A stretch of DNA of 64,000 nucleotides. It comes from JBCCFK01 sp965262315. GTDB taxonomy: Bacteria; Actinomycetota; Acidimicrobiia; Acidimicrobiales; UBA8592. The translations under genes were made by a program, and so were the position numbers. The DNA lies in assembly GCA_965262315.1 (NCBI GenBank), contig CBDHFJ010000163.1:1-64000 (forward strand), read 5' to 3'. The notes under the pieces were generated by a model. The model did no database searches and was not told the origin of the DNA. It saw only the letters and a list, made by a program, of their open reading frames with translations. Positions 43,471 to 52,731 of the stretch are shown one piece after another. Position 1 is the stretch's first letter, and each line of letters begins with the position of its first letter.

Positions 43471-45090
43471 TCAGCCGAGCCCGGCCATCTCCCGTGCCGT
43501 CACGTAGTCGGCCTTGCCGTTGGGTGCGCGCGGCACCTCGGCCACCAGGACCAGCTCGCGCGGGCACTTGAACGGGCTCAGGTGCTCGCGGGTGTGGGCG
43601 ATCACCTGGTCGGGGTGGAGCTCGGCCCCGTCGCGGACCGACGCCACACCCACGACGCGCTGGCCGAAGCGCTCGTCGTCGATCCCGAAGATCAGACAGT
43701 CGTCGACGGCCGGATGGGTCTTCACGGCCTCCTCGACCTCCTCGGGGTACACCTTCTCTCCACCGGTGTTGATGCAGTTGGACCCTCGGCCCAGGAGGGT
43801 GATGGAACCGTCGGCCTCCACCATCGCCATGTCACCCGGGATCGTGTACGTGACCCCGCCGATCTCTCGGAACGTGCGGGCGCTCTTCTCCGGGTCCTTG
43901 TAGTAGCCGAGCGGCGTGATCGGGCTGGTGGCCGCCACGAAGCCGATGGTGCCCGAGCCCGGCTCGACCGGATTGTCGTTCTCGTCGAACACCCGGGTCC
44001 CGGGGTTGAGCTCGAACTTGGCCGTCGTGGTGTCGGCGTCCTTGGTGGCGACACTGCGCGCCATGCCGGACTCGGTCGACCCCAGGACATCGTTGATGGC
44101 GAGCTGGGGGATGTGGCCGATCAGCCCGTCCTTGACCTCGGTGCTGAACATCGCACCGGACGACACGATCGAGCGCATCGACGAGGTGTCGTAGGGGCGG
44201 CCGGCGTCGCGGGCGTCGTCGAGCGCGCGGAGCATCGGTCGGGCGAACGCGTCGCCCACGATGACCACCTTGGTGACACCGTTGCGCTCGACGACGCGCC
44301 ACAGTTCGTCCACGTCGAGACTGCGCGACTCCAGCAGCACCACCGCACCGCCCGCCTGATGGGTGACCAGCCCGGCGAGCCACCCGCCGGTGCCGTGCAT
44401 CAGCGGGCAGGCGGGAATCGCCCGGTCGGCGGCGCCGGCGGCCTGGAGCTCGGCGGCGTGCGCCGCGGCCTCGGCCGCGGTGGTGAACGGGGGCTTGCCC
44501 GCCACCTGGGAGACCGAGTCCAGGAAGAACTGCGAGAAGGTGCCCATCGCCCGCATGACCCCCTTGGGCATGCCGGTGGTGCCGCCGGTGTAGAGCATGT
44601 AGAGCTCGTCGCCGGTCCGCTCGATCCGGGGTGCGGGCTCGTGGGCCGCGATCACCGCTTCGTAGGCCAGGGCCTCGGTGGCCGACGACCCGTCGTCGTC
44701 GACCTCGATCCACAGCCGGACGTCGGGCAGCCGGTCACGGACGTGGTCGATCCGCTCGCCCAGCGACGAGTGGAACACGACCGCCTCGCAGTCGCTGTTG
44801 TCGAGCAGGTACCACAGCTCCTCGTCGAGGTAGCGGTAGTTGACGTTGATCGGGGTGGCTCGGATCTTGAACGCCGCGTACTGGGTCTCGAGGTACTCGG
44901 GGCTGTTGTAGAGGAACAGGCCGATCTTGGTGTCGTGCCCGAGCCCTGCGGCCGAGAATGCGGCGGCCAGTCGGGCCGACCGATCGTCGTGGTCGCGCCA
45001 TGATCGAACCAGGTCTCCCTGGATGACCGCAGGCGCGTCCGGGATGGCGTCGGCGATCGCTTCCCAGACGTCCGGATACGTGACAGGCAT
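43471..45090 (-). CDS. Acyl-CoA synthetase (AMP-binding, FadD-like)
   Basis: 539 aa ANL-family ligase that activates a carboxylic acid with ATP and CoA. P-loop-like motif YTGGTTGMPKG at 167-177, adenylate region LGSTESGMA, YYKDPEKSA and GGEKVYPEEVEEAV, and near the end PNGKADY with the catalytic Lys. Closest in style to actinobacterial steroid and fatty-acid side-chain synthetases (FadD17/FadD19-like), substrate not determinable. Divergent from the amidohydrolase. Confidence 0.9.
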   Translation of the reverse strand: MPVTYPDVWEAIADAIPDAPAVIQGDLVRSWRDHDDRSARLAAAFSAAGLGHDTKIGLFLYNSPEYLETQYAAFKIRATPINVNYRYLDEELWYLLDNSDCEAVVFHSSLGERIDHVRDRLPDVRLWIEVDDDGSSATEALAYEAVIAAHEPAPRIERTGDELYMLYTGGTTGMPKGVMRAMGTFSQFFLDSVSQVAGKPPFTTAAEAAAHAAELQAAGAADRAIPACPLMHGTGGWLAGLVTHQAGGAVVLLESRSLDVDELWRVVERNGVTKVVIVGDAFARPMLRALDDARDAGRPYDTSSMRSIVSSGAMFSTEVKDGLIGHIPQLAINDVLGSTESGMARSVATKDADTTTAKFELNPGTRVFDENDNPVEPGSGTIGFVAATSPITPLGYYKDPEKSARTFREIGGVTYTIPGDMAMVEADGSITLLGRGSNCINTGGEKVYPEEVEEAVKTHPAVDDCLIFGIDDERFGQRVVGVASVRDGAELHPDQVIAHTREHLSPFKCPRELVLVAEVPRAPNGKADYVTAREMAGLG

Positions 45091-45184
45091 GCGTGTCCCC
45101 CCAGACCTCGGCCCGGCACAGATTGTGGCTCAGAACGCCCGAGCGTGGGACACGGGCGTGGCGTCAGGTGCGAGACTGCCCACC

Positions 45185-46147
45185 ATGAGTACTCGCGAGA
45201 TCATCGATCCACATCACCATCTCTGGGGTCCGGACTTCGGGGGCGGCGCGGTCGGGCAGTACCTGCTCGAGGACCTGCACGGCGACACCGACACCGTCGC
45301 CGGGCTCGTGGGGACCGTGTTCATGGAGTGCGGGGCCGAGTACCGCACCGACGGACCGGCGCACCTCGCGCCGGTGGGTGAGACCGAGTTCGTGTCCCGG
45401 CTGGCGGCCGCCAGCGCCGACAGTGACGGCGCCACCATCCTCGGCATCGTCGGTCACGCCGATCTCACGTTGCCGCTCGATCAGCTCGACGAGGTGCTGG
45501 ACGCCCACGAGGCCGCAAGCGGCCCGGTCTTCTGCGGCATCCGCGACGCCCTGGCCAGCGCACCGGCAGGGGAGCCGCTGATGATCCCGGGCAGCGCCGC
45601 CCCCGACAAGGCCGCCGACCCCGACTTCCGTCGCGGCGTGGCCCACCTGGGCGAGCGAGGGCTGACCTACGACACGTGGAACTACCACATGCAGCTCGCC
45701 GACTTCCTCGACCTGGCCCGCGCCGTGCCGGGCACCACCATGGTCCTCGATCACCTGTCGACGCCGTTGGGTGTCGGCTCGTTCGAAGGCCGCCACGACG
45801 AGATCTTCGAGCCGTGGTCGGCGGCGATGGCCGAGGTGGCGTCGTGCCCCAACGTCGTCGCCAAGCTCGGCGGCATGGCCATGCCCGACAACGGGTTCTG
45901 GCCGATGGACGGCACCGAGCGACCGGACGTGGGCGAGTTCGTGGCCGCGCAGGGCCGCTGGTACGACGTGATGCTCGACGCCTTCGGCCCCGAGCGATGC
46001 ATGTTCGAGTCGAACTTCCCCGTGGACAAGTTCTGTGTCGACTACGCCGTCGTGTGGGGTGCCTTCGAGCAGTTCGCCTCCCGCTTCACCGATACCGAAC
46101 AAGACATGCTCTTCGCCGGCACCGCCCGCCGCGTCTATCGGCTGTGA
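45185..46147 (+). CDS. Amidohydrolase_2 family metal-dependent hydrolase
   Basis: 320 aa TIM barrel. Begins STREIIDPHHHLWGPDF, with the HxH-type motif, then ECGAEYR, LDHLSTPLGVG (His/Asp) and MFESNFPVDKF. Relatives hydrolyse lactones (2-pyrone-4,6-dicarboxylate) or decarboxylate aromatic acids. Start ATG 45185; the longer frame crosses the divergent gene. Converges with the nitroreductase gene three bases later. Confidence 0.85.
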   Translation: MSTREIIDPHHHLWGPDFGGGAVGQYLLEDLHGDTDTVAGLVGTVFMECGAEYRTDGPAHLAPVGETEFVSRLAAASADSDGATILGIVGHADLTLPLDQLDEVLDAHEAASGPVFCGIRDALASAPAGEPLMIPGSAAPDKAADPDFRRGVAHLGERGLTYDTWNYHMQLADFLDLARAVPGTTMVLDHLSTPLGVGSFEGRHDEIFEPWSAAMAEVASCPNVVAKLGGMAMPDNGFWPMDGTERPDVGEFVAAQGRWYDVMLDAFGPERCMFESNFPVDKFCVDYAVVWGAFEQFASRFTDTEQDMLFAGTARRVYRL

Positions 46148-46150
46148 GCG

Positions 46151-46828
46151 CTAGATGTCCGTGTTCTTCCAGGTGTTCCAGTAGGTGATCTCCTCGGCCG
46201 GGCGGCGGGTGCCGGGCCGGAAGGTGTCGCCGGTGTAGTAGGCGGTCGGGATGCACGCCAGCTGGGTGATGGTCGACGGAATCCCCAGCGCCTCGCCGAC
46301 CTCGTCGGCGTAGCGCAGGTGCAGGGTCGTCCACGCCGTGCCGAGCCCGCGGGCGCGTGCGGCGAGCATGTAGCTCCAGATCGCCGGGATCACCGAACCC
46401 CACCACCCCTGATCGCTCCCGCTGAGCCCACTGGCCCCGCCACCACCGTCGGCCGGGCTACCGAGCGAGCACGGGATGGCCAGCACCGGGACCTCGGCCA
46501 GGATCTCGGCCAGGTAGTCGCTGGACGACATGATCTTGCCGAGGGTCGAGTTCTCGGGGGCTCGCTGGGAGACCGCGGTCTTCTGGGCCTCGATGTACGG
46601 CGCGTACGACCGTTGGTAGGCGTCGGCGACGACGGCCTTCTTCTCGGGATCGTCGACGATGACCCACCGCCACTTCTGGTAGTTGCCTCCGGCCGGCGCC
46701 TGCGTGGAGAGGCGCACGCAGTCCATGATCAGGTCGCGGGGGACCTCGCGGGTGAGGTCGAGGCGCTTGCGCACCGCACGCGTGGTGCTCAGCAGTCGAT
46801 CGATCTGCTCCAGGTCGAACTCACTCAT
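46151..46828 (-). CDS. Nitroreductase-family FMN oxidoreductase
   Basis: 225 aa. STTRAVRKRLDLTREVPRDLI is the family N-terminus with the FMN phosphate-binding Arg residues; APAGGNYQKWRWVIV and SYMLAARARGLGTAWTTLHLRY complete the fold. A second, related nitroreductase is at 51668-52351. Divergent from the AhpD-like selenoprotein candidate, with a palindromic region between them, so both may share regulation. Confidence 0.87.
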   Translation of the reverse strand: MSEFDLEQIDRLLSTTRAVRKRLDLTREVPRDLIMDCVRLSTQAPAGGNYQKWRWVIVDDPEKKAVVADAYQRSYAPYIEAQKTAVSQRAPENSTLGKIMSSSDYLAEILAEVPVLAIPCSLGSPADGGGGASGLSGSDQGWWGSVIPAIWSYMLAARARGLGTAWTTLHLRYADEVGEALGIPSTITQLACIPTAYYTGDTFRPGTRRPAEEITYWNTWKNTDI

Positions 46829-46864
46829 CGGGCGCCTCCTGTGTCGGCCAAGTACGCTCTCAAA

Positions 46865-46880
46865 CTAACCGGTTGATCAA
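46865..46880. promoter_or_regulatory. Possible operator between divergent starts
   Basis: Contains AACCGGTT (46867-46874) overlapping TTGATCAA (46873-46880), both self-complementary. The first fits the AACNNGTT core of KstR-like TetR operators, but the outer bases do not fit fully. No regulator is encoded nearby. Confidence 0.25.
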
Positions 46881-46918
46881 TTCCGCACCGGTGTCGCGAG
46901 GAGGCGAGGGAGAGAACC

Positions 46919-47452
46919 ATGGCACGCATCGACGTTCCCGACGGGGAAGGGTTGGAACGCAGCCGAATGTGGGGGCTGACCTCGCCCGAGATCGCGAAGG
47001 GCATCGGCCTCGCGGGGAAGGGTCTCTACACCCAGATCTCGCTCGACACCCGCATCCGGGAGATCGCTCGCATGCGGATCGCCCAGATCAACCAGTGCCA
47101 CATTTGAATCAACACCCGGTCTGCATCGGCGATGCAGCAAGGACTCGACGAGGACCTGTACCACCGCGTCGAGGAATACGACGAGATCGGCGCATTCTCC
47201 GAGGCCGAGAAGCTGGCGGCCGAGACCGCCGAGCGCTTCTGCTGGAGCCACGAGGACACGATCCGCGACGAGGAGTACTGGGCACGGATGAAGGCGAACT
47301 TCACCGATCAGCAGATCCTCGAGCTCCTCACCCTCATCGGATTCTGCGTGGGGATCGGTCGCACACTGGCGATGCTCGACATCGCCGACGACTGTCCGAT
47401 CAACCGCACGGCGGATCCCGACGAGGACCCGGCCTTCTACGCGCACGGCTGA
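46919..47452 (+). CDS. AhpD/carboxymuconolactone-decarboxylase-like selenoprotein candidate (CxxU, in-frame TGA)
   Basis: 177 residues if TGA 47105-47107 is read as selenocysteine (residue 63). Before it: LDTRIREIARMRIAQINQCHI, the AhpD-type helix ending in Cys60. After it, in the same frame: INTRSASAMQQGLDED, then FSEAEKLAAETAERF and FTDQQILELLTLIGFCVGIGR, which is the normal second half. The TGA falls exactly where homologues have the second Cys of CxxC. A hairpin starting 13 nt later fits a bacterial SECIS. Start ATG 46919 follows GGGAGAG. Expected role: thiol- or selenol-dependent peroxidase or redox protein. The next gene (P450) starts 4 nt after the stop. Alternative: a nonsense mutation or a sequencing error in a TGC/TGT codon. 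Confidence 0.75.
47121..47137 (+). promoter_or_regulatory. Bacterial SECIS-like hairpin
   Basis: CTGCATC (47121-47127), loop GGC (47128-47130), GATGCAG (47131-47137): perfect 7-bp stem. The first loop base lies 20 nt after the TGA at 47105-47107, inside the spacing expected for bacterial SECIS, and the loop begins with G as SelB recognition requires. The Ser codon TCT and Ala codon GCA in the stem are rare choices in this genome, consistent with a structural constraint. Confidence 0.65.
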
Positions 47453-47456
47453 TGGC

Positions 47457-48683
47457 GTGAGCGCGCTGGCGGCCGAGGCGCTCTACACCGACGACTACCG
47501 TCGGGCGCCCCACGACACCTGGGAGCGGATGCGTCACGATCATCCGCTGTTCCACGACACCGTGGCGGACATCTGGTGGCTCACCAGGTACGACGACGTC
47601 GCCGCGGTGTTCGCCGACCACGAGACGTACTCGGCATCCACATACGAGCTGTCGACCGGCCAGGTGATCGGGCCCACACTCATCTCGCGTGACGACCACG
47701 GGCACGTGGTGCGGCGCAGCATCGTGGCTCCGGACTTCGTCGGGAAACGCCTCGCGTCCTACCGCGACATGATCACCGACTGCTCCGACGCGCTGATCGA
47801 CGGGTTCGTCGACGCCGACGGGTTCGACCTGGTGAAGCAGTTCAGCGCCCGGCTGCCCGTCGACGTGATCTCGGCGATGCTCGGCATGTCGGGCGACGGC
47901 GACCTGTTCCGGCAATGGGTCACCGACATGATCTTCGGTCTCTCGGGTTCCCCCGAGTTGCGTGAGAAGGGGCTCGAGGCGCACGCGCAGTTCTGCTCGC
48001 ACATCGCACCGGCGCTCCAGAACGTGGACGATCCGGCCCGCATGGACCACATCGCCAAGATCGCCCGGGCCGAGGTCGAGGGACACCGCCTCGACCAGGA
48101 CGAGATCACCGCGTTCTGCGGCCTGCTGTTCATCGCCGGCGGTGAGACCACCGACAAGGCGATCGCCAACATGTGGTGGAACCTGCTCCGCTCGCCCGAC
48201 CTGTGGCAGCGGGTGTGCGACGACCGGGAGCTGTGGGACGCCGCGTTCAGCGAGACCATGCGGCACAGCCCGCCGGTGATCAGCGAGGATCGCTTCACCA
48301 CCGCACCCGTCGAGTGGTACGGCACCGAGATCCCGGTCGGGGCACGGGTCCGGGTCTGTATGGCGGCCGCGCACATGGACGAGACGGTGTTCGCCGATGC
48401 CCGGACGTTCGACCTCGACCGTGCGGATCTCCACCTCACGAAGGAGCTGCGCAGCGGCGGCTCCACCGAAGAGGGGCGAGCCGGGCATCTGGGCTTCGGG
48501 CTGGGCAAACACTTCTGCATCGGGTACGAGCTCGCTCGCACCGAGGCGCTGATCGGATCGCACCGGATTCTCGACCGGTGCGGGACGGACCTGGGCTTCG
48601 CCCCCGGGTCGGATCCGTTCATCACCATCCAGGGCAACGCCTTCCAGGCGGTGCTCGACCTGCCGCTCACCATCGGGGGATAG
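47457..48683 (+). CDS. Cytochrome P450
   Basis: 408 aa bacterial class I P450. I-helix AGGETT at 227-232 (usual AGxxT, second Gly followed by Glu), ExxR Glu266-Arg269 in FSETMRH, heme motif LGFGLGKHFCIG with Cys354. Resembles CYP families acting on steroids or terpenoids (CYP125/142-like) but cannot be placed. GTG 47457 is the start, 4 nt after the selenoprotein stop. Needs a ferredoxin and reductase, none of which lie beside it. Confidence 0.9.
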   Translation: MSALAAEALYTDDYRRAPHDTWERMRHDHPLFHDTVADIWWLTRYDDVAAVFADHETYSASTYELSTGQVIGPTLISRDDHGHVVRRSIVAPDFVGKRLASYRDMITDCSDALIDGFVDADGFDLVKQFSARLPVDVISAMLGMSGDGDLFRQWVTDMIFGLSGSPELREKGLEAHAQFCSHIAPALQNVDDPARMDHIAKIARAEVEGHRLDQDEITAFCGLLFIAGGETTDKAIANMWWNLLRSPDLWQRVCDDRELWDAAFSETMRHSPPVISEDRFTTAPVEWYGTEIPVGARVRVCMAAAHMDETVFADARTFDLDRADLHLTKELRSGGSTEEGRAGHLGFGLGKHFCIGYELARTEALIGSHRILDRCGTDLGFAPGSDPFITIQGNAFQAVLDLPLTIGG

Positions 48684-48709
48684 CGGCCACACGACGCCAA
48701 GGGGGGACC

Positions 48710-49888
48710 ATGGCCGGACCATTGGAAGGCATCAAGATCGTCGAGCTGGGGCAGATGATCGCCGTGCCCGCAGCGACACACCTGCTCGCCACGCAAGGGG
48801 CGACCGTCATCAAGGTCGAAGGGGTTGATCGCGGCGACGATCTGCGCCACTACGGCTCACAGAAGGGCGGGATGAGTGGCTGGTTCGCCAACGCCAACGC
48901 CGGAAAGCGTTCGATCGGCCTCGACCTGGCGTCCGAGGCGGGTGCCGCGGTCATGTGGCAGCTGCTCGAGGACGCGGACGTGTTCATCCAGGGGTTCCGC
49001 CCCGGTGCCGTCGCCCGGTTGGGGTTCGGGCCCGATGAGGTGCGGGCGCGCAACCCGCGGCTGATCTACGTGTCGTCGTCGGGGTTCGGCGCCAGCGGCC
49101 CGTATGTGGAGCGCCCCGTCTACGACCCGGTCATCCAGGCGCTGTCTGGCTGGGCGGGCGCGCAGCGCACCGCCGAGGGGCCCTCGCTCGTCCGGTCGAT
49201 GGTGGCCGACAAGGTGGCGGCCCTCACCGCCTCCCAGGCGATCTCGACCGCGTTGTTCAGCCGTGAGCGTTCCGGCGCCGGCCAACACGTCGAGCTGTCG
49301 ATGCTGGAGTCCAACCTGGCGTTCAACTGGCCCGACGTCATGATGCACTGCACGGTGCTGGACGACGACGCCACCCACTTCCCGAACCTGCTGGGTGTCT
49401 ACCGCCTCGCGCCCACCGCCGACGGGTGGGTGACGGTCACCGCCGGCACCGACTCGCAATGGCAGTCGGTGACCGCGGCCCTGGACCGCCCCGAGCTGGC
49501 CACCGACGAACGCTTCGCCACCGGCGCCGACCGCAACGCCAACATGCCGGCCTGGTACGAGGCCTTCGACGAGATGTGCTCGGTATTCCCCACCGACGAG
49601 CTCCTCCGCCGCTGCCACGCCGCGGACGTCCCGGCCGTCGCTGTCCTCGCGCCGGACGAAGTGGCTGCCGACGACCAGGTGATCGCCCGCAACGCGGTGC
49701 GAGAGACCCAACACCCGGTCGTCGGTCGGATGCGCTCGCCGCGGCAAGGTGCTCGGTTCGAGGGCGACGGCGAGGGCAGCCCGGGGCCCGCGCCGCTGTG
49801 GGGCCAGCACACCGACGAGATCCTGGCCGAGCTGGGCCACGACACCGACACCGTCGCCACGATGCGCGCGGCCGGCGACGTGGTCTGA
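48710..49888 (+). CDS. CaiB/BaiF family III CoA-transferase (second copy)
   Basis: 392 aa. Signature start PLEGIKIVELGQMIAVPAATHLLATQGATVIKVE, then GKRSIGLDLAS. The catalytic-Asp region is in SLVRSMVADKVAALTASQAIS. Ribosome site AAGGGGGG just before ATG 48710. Different from the copy at 2096. Probably adds CoA to a product or substrate of the P450 operon. Downstream hydrolase GTG starts right at its stop. Confidence 0.88.
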   Translation: MAGPLEGIKIVELGQMIAVPAATHLLATQGATVIKVEGVDRGDDLRHYGSQKGGMSGWFANANAGKRSIGLDLASEAGAAVMWQLLEDADVFIQGFRPGAVARLGFGPDEVRARNPRLIYVSSSGFGASGPYVERPVYDPVIQALSGWAGAQRTAEGPSLVRSMVADKVAALTASQAISTALFSRERSGAGQHVELSMLESNLAFNWPDVMMHCTVLDDDATHFPNLLGVYRLAPTADGWVTVTAGTDSQWQSVTAALDRPELATDERFATGADRNANMPAWYEAFDEMCSVFPTDELLRRCHAADVPAVAVLAPDEVAADDQVIARNAVRETQHPVVGRMRSPRQGARFEGDGEGSPGPAPLWGQHTDEILAELGHDTDTVATMRAAGDVV

Positions 49889-49889
49889 C

Positions 49890-50741
49890 GTGGCCACCGT
49901 CGAGACCCGGCGTCACACCCTCGGCAGCGGTCTGACGCTGGTCGCCGACCACTGGGGCGAGCCGTCCGATGACGCCGTGCTGTTCCTGCACGGTGGCGGT
50001 CAGACCCGCCACTCGTGGGGCGGCACCGCCAAGGCCATGGCCACCGCGGGGCGATACGCCATCACCCTCGACATGCGGGGTCATGGCGAGAGCGACTGGA
50101 CCGACGAGGGCGCTTACCAGCTCAGCACGTTCGCCGACGACGCCGCCGAGGTCATCGCGGCGCTGGGCATCAGACCGGCGTTGGTCGGGGCGTCCCTCGG
50201 TGGCATGTCGGGGGTCCTGCTCGAAGGCGCCCGCCACCCGGGGTCGATCTCCGCGCTGATCCTGGTCGACATCATCCCGAAGATGAACCGGGCCGGCGCC
50301 GACCGGGTCAAGGAGTTCATGCTCGCCAACGCGAAGTCGGGCTTCGCGTCCCTCGAGGAGGTGGCCGACGCGGTGTCGGCCTACAACCCGCACCGCCCCC
50401 GTCCGTCGGACCTCGAGGGCCTCAAGAAGAACCTCCGGTTCCGCGACGGGCGCTGGTACTGGCACTGGGATCCACGCTTCATCGAGATGGGCATGAGCGA
50501 ACCGACCCGCGAGGTCCGCGACCCCGAGCTGATGAGCGCCGCGATGGGGGCCATCGCCGTGCCGGTCTTGTTGGTCCGCGGCCGGATGAGCGATCTCGTG
50601 ACCGAAGAAGGTGCCGCCGAGTTCCAGCGGGAGTACCCGAACGCCCACTACGTCGACGTCAGCGGTGCGGGACACATGGTCGCCGGCGACAAGAACGACG
50701 TGTTCACCGCGGCCGTCGCGGCGTTCCTCGACCAGGTCTGA
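49890..50741 (+). CDS. Alpha/beta hydrolase
   Basis: 283 aa. Oxyanion HGGG at about 34-37, nucleophile Ser102 in GASLGGMSG, catalytic His in SGAGHMVAGD, Asp in RGRMSDLVTEE. Similar to epoxide, ester or C-C bond (MhpC-like) hydrolases. GTG 49890, 1 nt after the CaiB-like stop. Placed in the P450/CaiB/SDR operon, so ester or ring-opening hydrolysis of the same compound is inferred. Confidence 0.87.
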   Translation: MATVETRRHTLGSGLTLVADHWGEPSDDAVLFLHGGGQTRHSWGGTAKAMATAGRYAITLDMRGHGESDWTDEGAYQLSTFADDAAEVIAALGIRPALVGASLGGMSGVLLEGARHPGSISALILVDIIPKMNRAGADRVKEFMLANAKSGFASLEEVADAVSAYNPHRPRPSDLEGLKKNLRFRDGRWYWHWDPRFIEMGMSEPTREVRDPELMSAAMGAIAVPVLLVRGRMSDLVTEEGAAEFQREYPNAHYVDVSGAGHMVAGDKNDVFTAAVAAFLDQV

Positions 50742-50811
50742 CCGCCGTCGGACCGGACGCCTCGGCCGGACGGGCCGGGTCCCACTAGTCTCACAGCCGG
50801 AGGGGGAGCGA

Positions 50812-51606
50812 ATGAGTCTGCTCGATCAGTTCCGCATGGATGGCCAGGTCGCGGTGGTGACCGGTTCGGGCCAGGGCATCGGGCGAGGGATCGCCTGGGG
50901 CCTGGCTGACGCCGGCTGCGACGTCGTGATCAACGCCCGGCGTCAGGAGGACCTCGACGTCACCGCCGCCGGCATCGAGGAACGGGGCCGCCGAGCCGCG
51001 ATCTTCTGCGCCGACATCATCGACCGTTCCGAGGATCTCGCCGACTTCACGATCGAGGAGTTCGGCCGCCTCGACACCTGGGTGAACAACGTCGGCGGGT
51101 CCAACGAGAAGCGCACCTGGTCGCTGGCCGACACACCCGACGAGGTGTTCCGGTCCCAGCTCGAACTGAACCTCACCTCGGCTTTTCAGGGGGTGAAGGC
51201 CGCGGTCAAGCATCTCCCCGAGGGGGGAAGCATCATCAACATCGCCTCCGGCGCCGGCATGCGCGGGTCACCATTCACCGGGCCATACGCCGCAGCGAAG
51301 GCCGGCATGTTGAACATGACCGAGACACTCTCGATCGAGCTCGGCCCGAAGGGCATCCGATGCAACGCGGTGTCGCCCGGTCCGGTCGTGACCGAAGCGT
51401 TCCACCAGGTCCTCGGCACCGAGGGGGCCGAGGACGCCATCGCGGCGACGGTCCCGCTCGGCTTCCTGGGCACGCCCGACGACATCGCGGCGGCCGTGGT
51501 CTATCTCGCGAGCCCCGCCGCGAGGTGGGTCACCGGGCGCAACATCCTCGCAGCCGGCGGCCGCACCCAACGGGGCTACCACTACACCCCTCCCGAAGAC
51601 GACTGA
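50812..51606 (+). CDS. Short-chain dehydrogenase/reductase
   Basis: 264 aa. Cofactor motif TGSGQGIGRGIAWGLADAG, NNVGGSNEK, catalytic Ser in NIASGAGM, YAAAK as the YxxxK pair. Start ATG 50812 after GGAGGGGGAG. Intact triad, unlike the SDR at 24699. Member of the 46919-53544 operon; oxidation of an alcohol made by the P450 or hydrolase is plausible. Confidence 0.87.
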   Translation: MSLLDQFRMDGQVAVVTGSGQGIGRGIAWGLADAGCDVVINARRQEDLDVTAAGIEERGRRAAIFCADIIDRSEDLADFTIEEFGRLDTWVNNVGGSNEKRTWSLADTPDEVFRSQLELNLTSAFQGVKAAVKHLPEGGSIINIASGAGMRGSPFTGPYAAAKAGMLNMTETLSIELGPKGIRCNAVSPGPVVTEAFHQVLGTEGAEDAIAATVPLGFLGTPDDIAAAVVYLASPAARWVTGRNILAAGGRTQRGYHYTPPEDD

Positions 51607-51667
51607 CCGCCACCGCTTCCAGCGCACCTCCACCAGAACCGCGACCATCTCCCAAGGAGCCCACCCC

Positions 51668-52351
51668 GTGTCCACCAAGCTGAACCTCTCCGTCGACGAG
51701 GTCCTCGCCACCACCCGTGCCGTCCGCAAGCGGCTCGACTTCGACAAGCCCGTCGAGCCCGAGGTCATCAAGGAGTGCCTCGAGGCCGCCATCCAGTCGC
51801 CCACGGGGTCGAACCTCCAGGGCTGGCAGTGGATGGTCGTGACCGACCCGGAGAAGCGGGCAGGTCTCGCCGAGCTCTACCAGCGGGGCTGGGAGCAGTA
51901 CGTCACGATGGACGGCGCCGCCAACAACATCGACGTGGGAGCGCAGGACGCCGACCGCGCGGCTCAGCAGGAGCGAGTGGTCGACTCGGCGACCTATCTG
52001 GCGGAGAACTTCGCCAAGGTCCCGGTCATGATGATCCCCCTGCTGCCCGGCCGCATGGACGGCCTGCCGTCGTTCGCGGCCACCTCGATGTTCGGCTCGA
52101 TCCTGCCGGGCGCCTGGAGCTTCATGCTGGCTGCTCGTGAACGCGGCCTGGGTACCGCCTGGACCACGATCCACCTGATGTTCGAGAAGGAAGCCTCGGA
52201 GATCCTGGGCATCGACTACGACAACTACACGCAGTGCGCGCTGGTGACCTGCGGCTACTCGAAGGGCACCGACTTCAAGCCCGCCAAGCGTCCGCCGATC
52301 GAGACGATCCTGCATTGGGACGGTTGGCAGGGCGCGGCGCCCTGGACCTGA
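51668..52351 (+). CDS. Nitroreductase-family FMN oxidoreductase (second copy)
   Basis: 227 aa. TTRAVRKRLDFDKPVEPEVIKECL, SPTGSNLQGWQWMVV and LAARERGLGTAWTTIHLMFEKEA repeat the layout of the copy at 46151. GTG 51668 follows AAGGAGC by 7 nt. Two of these in one locus, flanking the P450/CaiB/SDR operon, suggests reduction of an enone, quinone or nitro group in a shared pathway. Confidence 0.87.
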   Translation: MSTKLNLSVDEVLATTRAVRKRLDFDKPVEPEVIKECLEAAIQSPTGSNLQGWQWMVVTDPEKRAGLAELYQRGWEQYVTMDGAANNIDVGAQDADRAAQQERVVDSATYLAENFAKVPVMMIPLLPGRMDGLPSFAATSMFGSILPGAWSFMLAARERGLGTAWTTIHLMFEKEASEILGIDYDNYTQCALVTCGYSKGTDFKPAKRPPIETILHWDGWQGAAPWT

Positions 52352-52358
52352 GCGCGCC

Positions 52359-52727
52359 ATGACCCCCGACGAGACCGTCGATGCGTTCATGGCGGCGATC
52401 AACGCCATGGACCTCGCCGCGGCAACGGCGCTGCTCGCCGACGACTGCGAGTACGACAACGTGCCGATGGAGAAGATCCACGGACGGGCCGCCATCCACG
52501 AGCGGCTCGCGCCGATGATGGAGCGGTGCTCCGAGCTCGAGTGGATCACGATTCGCCAGGCCACCACCGGCCACCTGGTCCTGAACGAGCGCATGGACCG
52601 GTTCCTGTGGCCGCATGGATGGGTCGAAATGCCCTGCGCCGGCATCTTCGAGGTCCACGACGGCACGATCACCCTGTGGCGGGACTACTTCGACCTCGCC
52701 ACGTACAAGAACCAGCTGCCGAGCTGA
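52359..52727 (+). CDS. Limonene-epoxide-hydrolase-like / SnoaL-fold protein
   Basis: 122 aa. The D-R-D-type active-site pieces are visible: NERMDRFLW (Arg/Asp), WRDYFDLAT near the C-terminus, and the N-terminal MAAINAMDLAAATALLADDCEYDN. The family includes limonene-1,2-epoxide hydrolase and KshA-associated hydrolases in Actinobacteria. An epoxide or hydration role fits the oxygenase operon. Confidence 0.8.
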   Translation: MTPDETVDAFMAAINAMDLAAATALLADDCEYDNVPMEKIHGRAAIHERLAPMMERCSELEWITIRQATTGHLVLNERMDRFLWPHGWVEMPCAGIFEVHDGTITLWRDYFDLATYKNQLPS

Positions 52728-52731
52728 CCCG

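Noticed and set aside
46919..47107. Separate 62-residue protein ending at TGA
   Set aside because: It ends in the middle of the AhpD CxxC motif and the same frame continues with the rest of the family, so it is the first part of the selenoprotein candidate.
47132..47452. Separate gene starting at ATG 47132
   Set aside because: The ATG lies inside the SECIS-like hairpin and lacks a ribosome site; residues before it are in frame and match the family.
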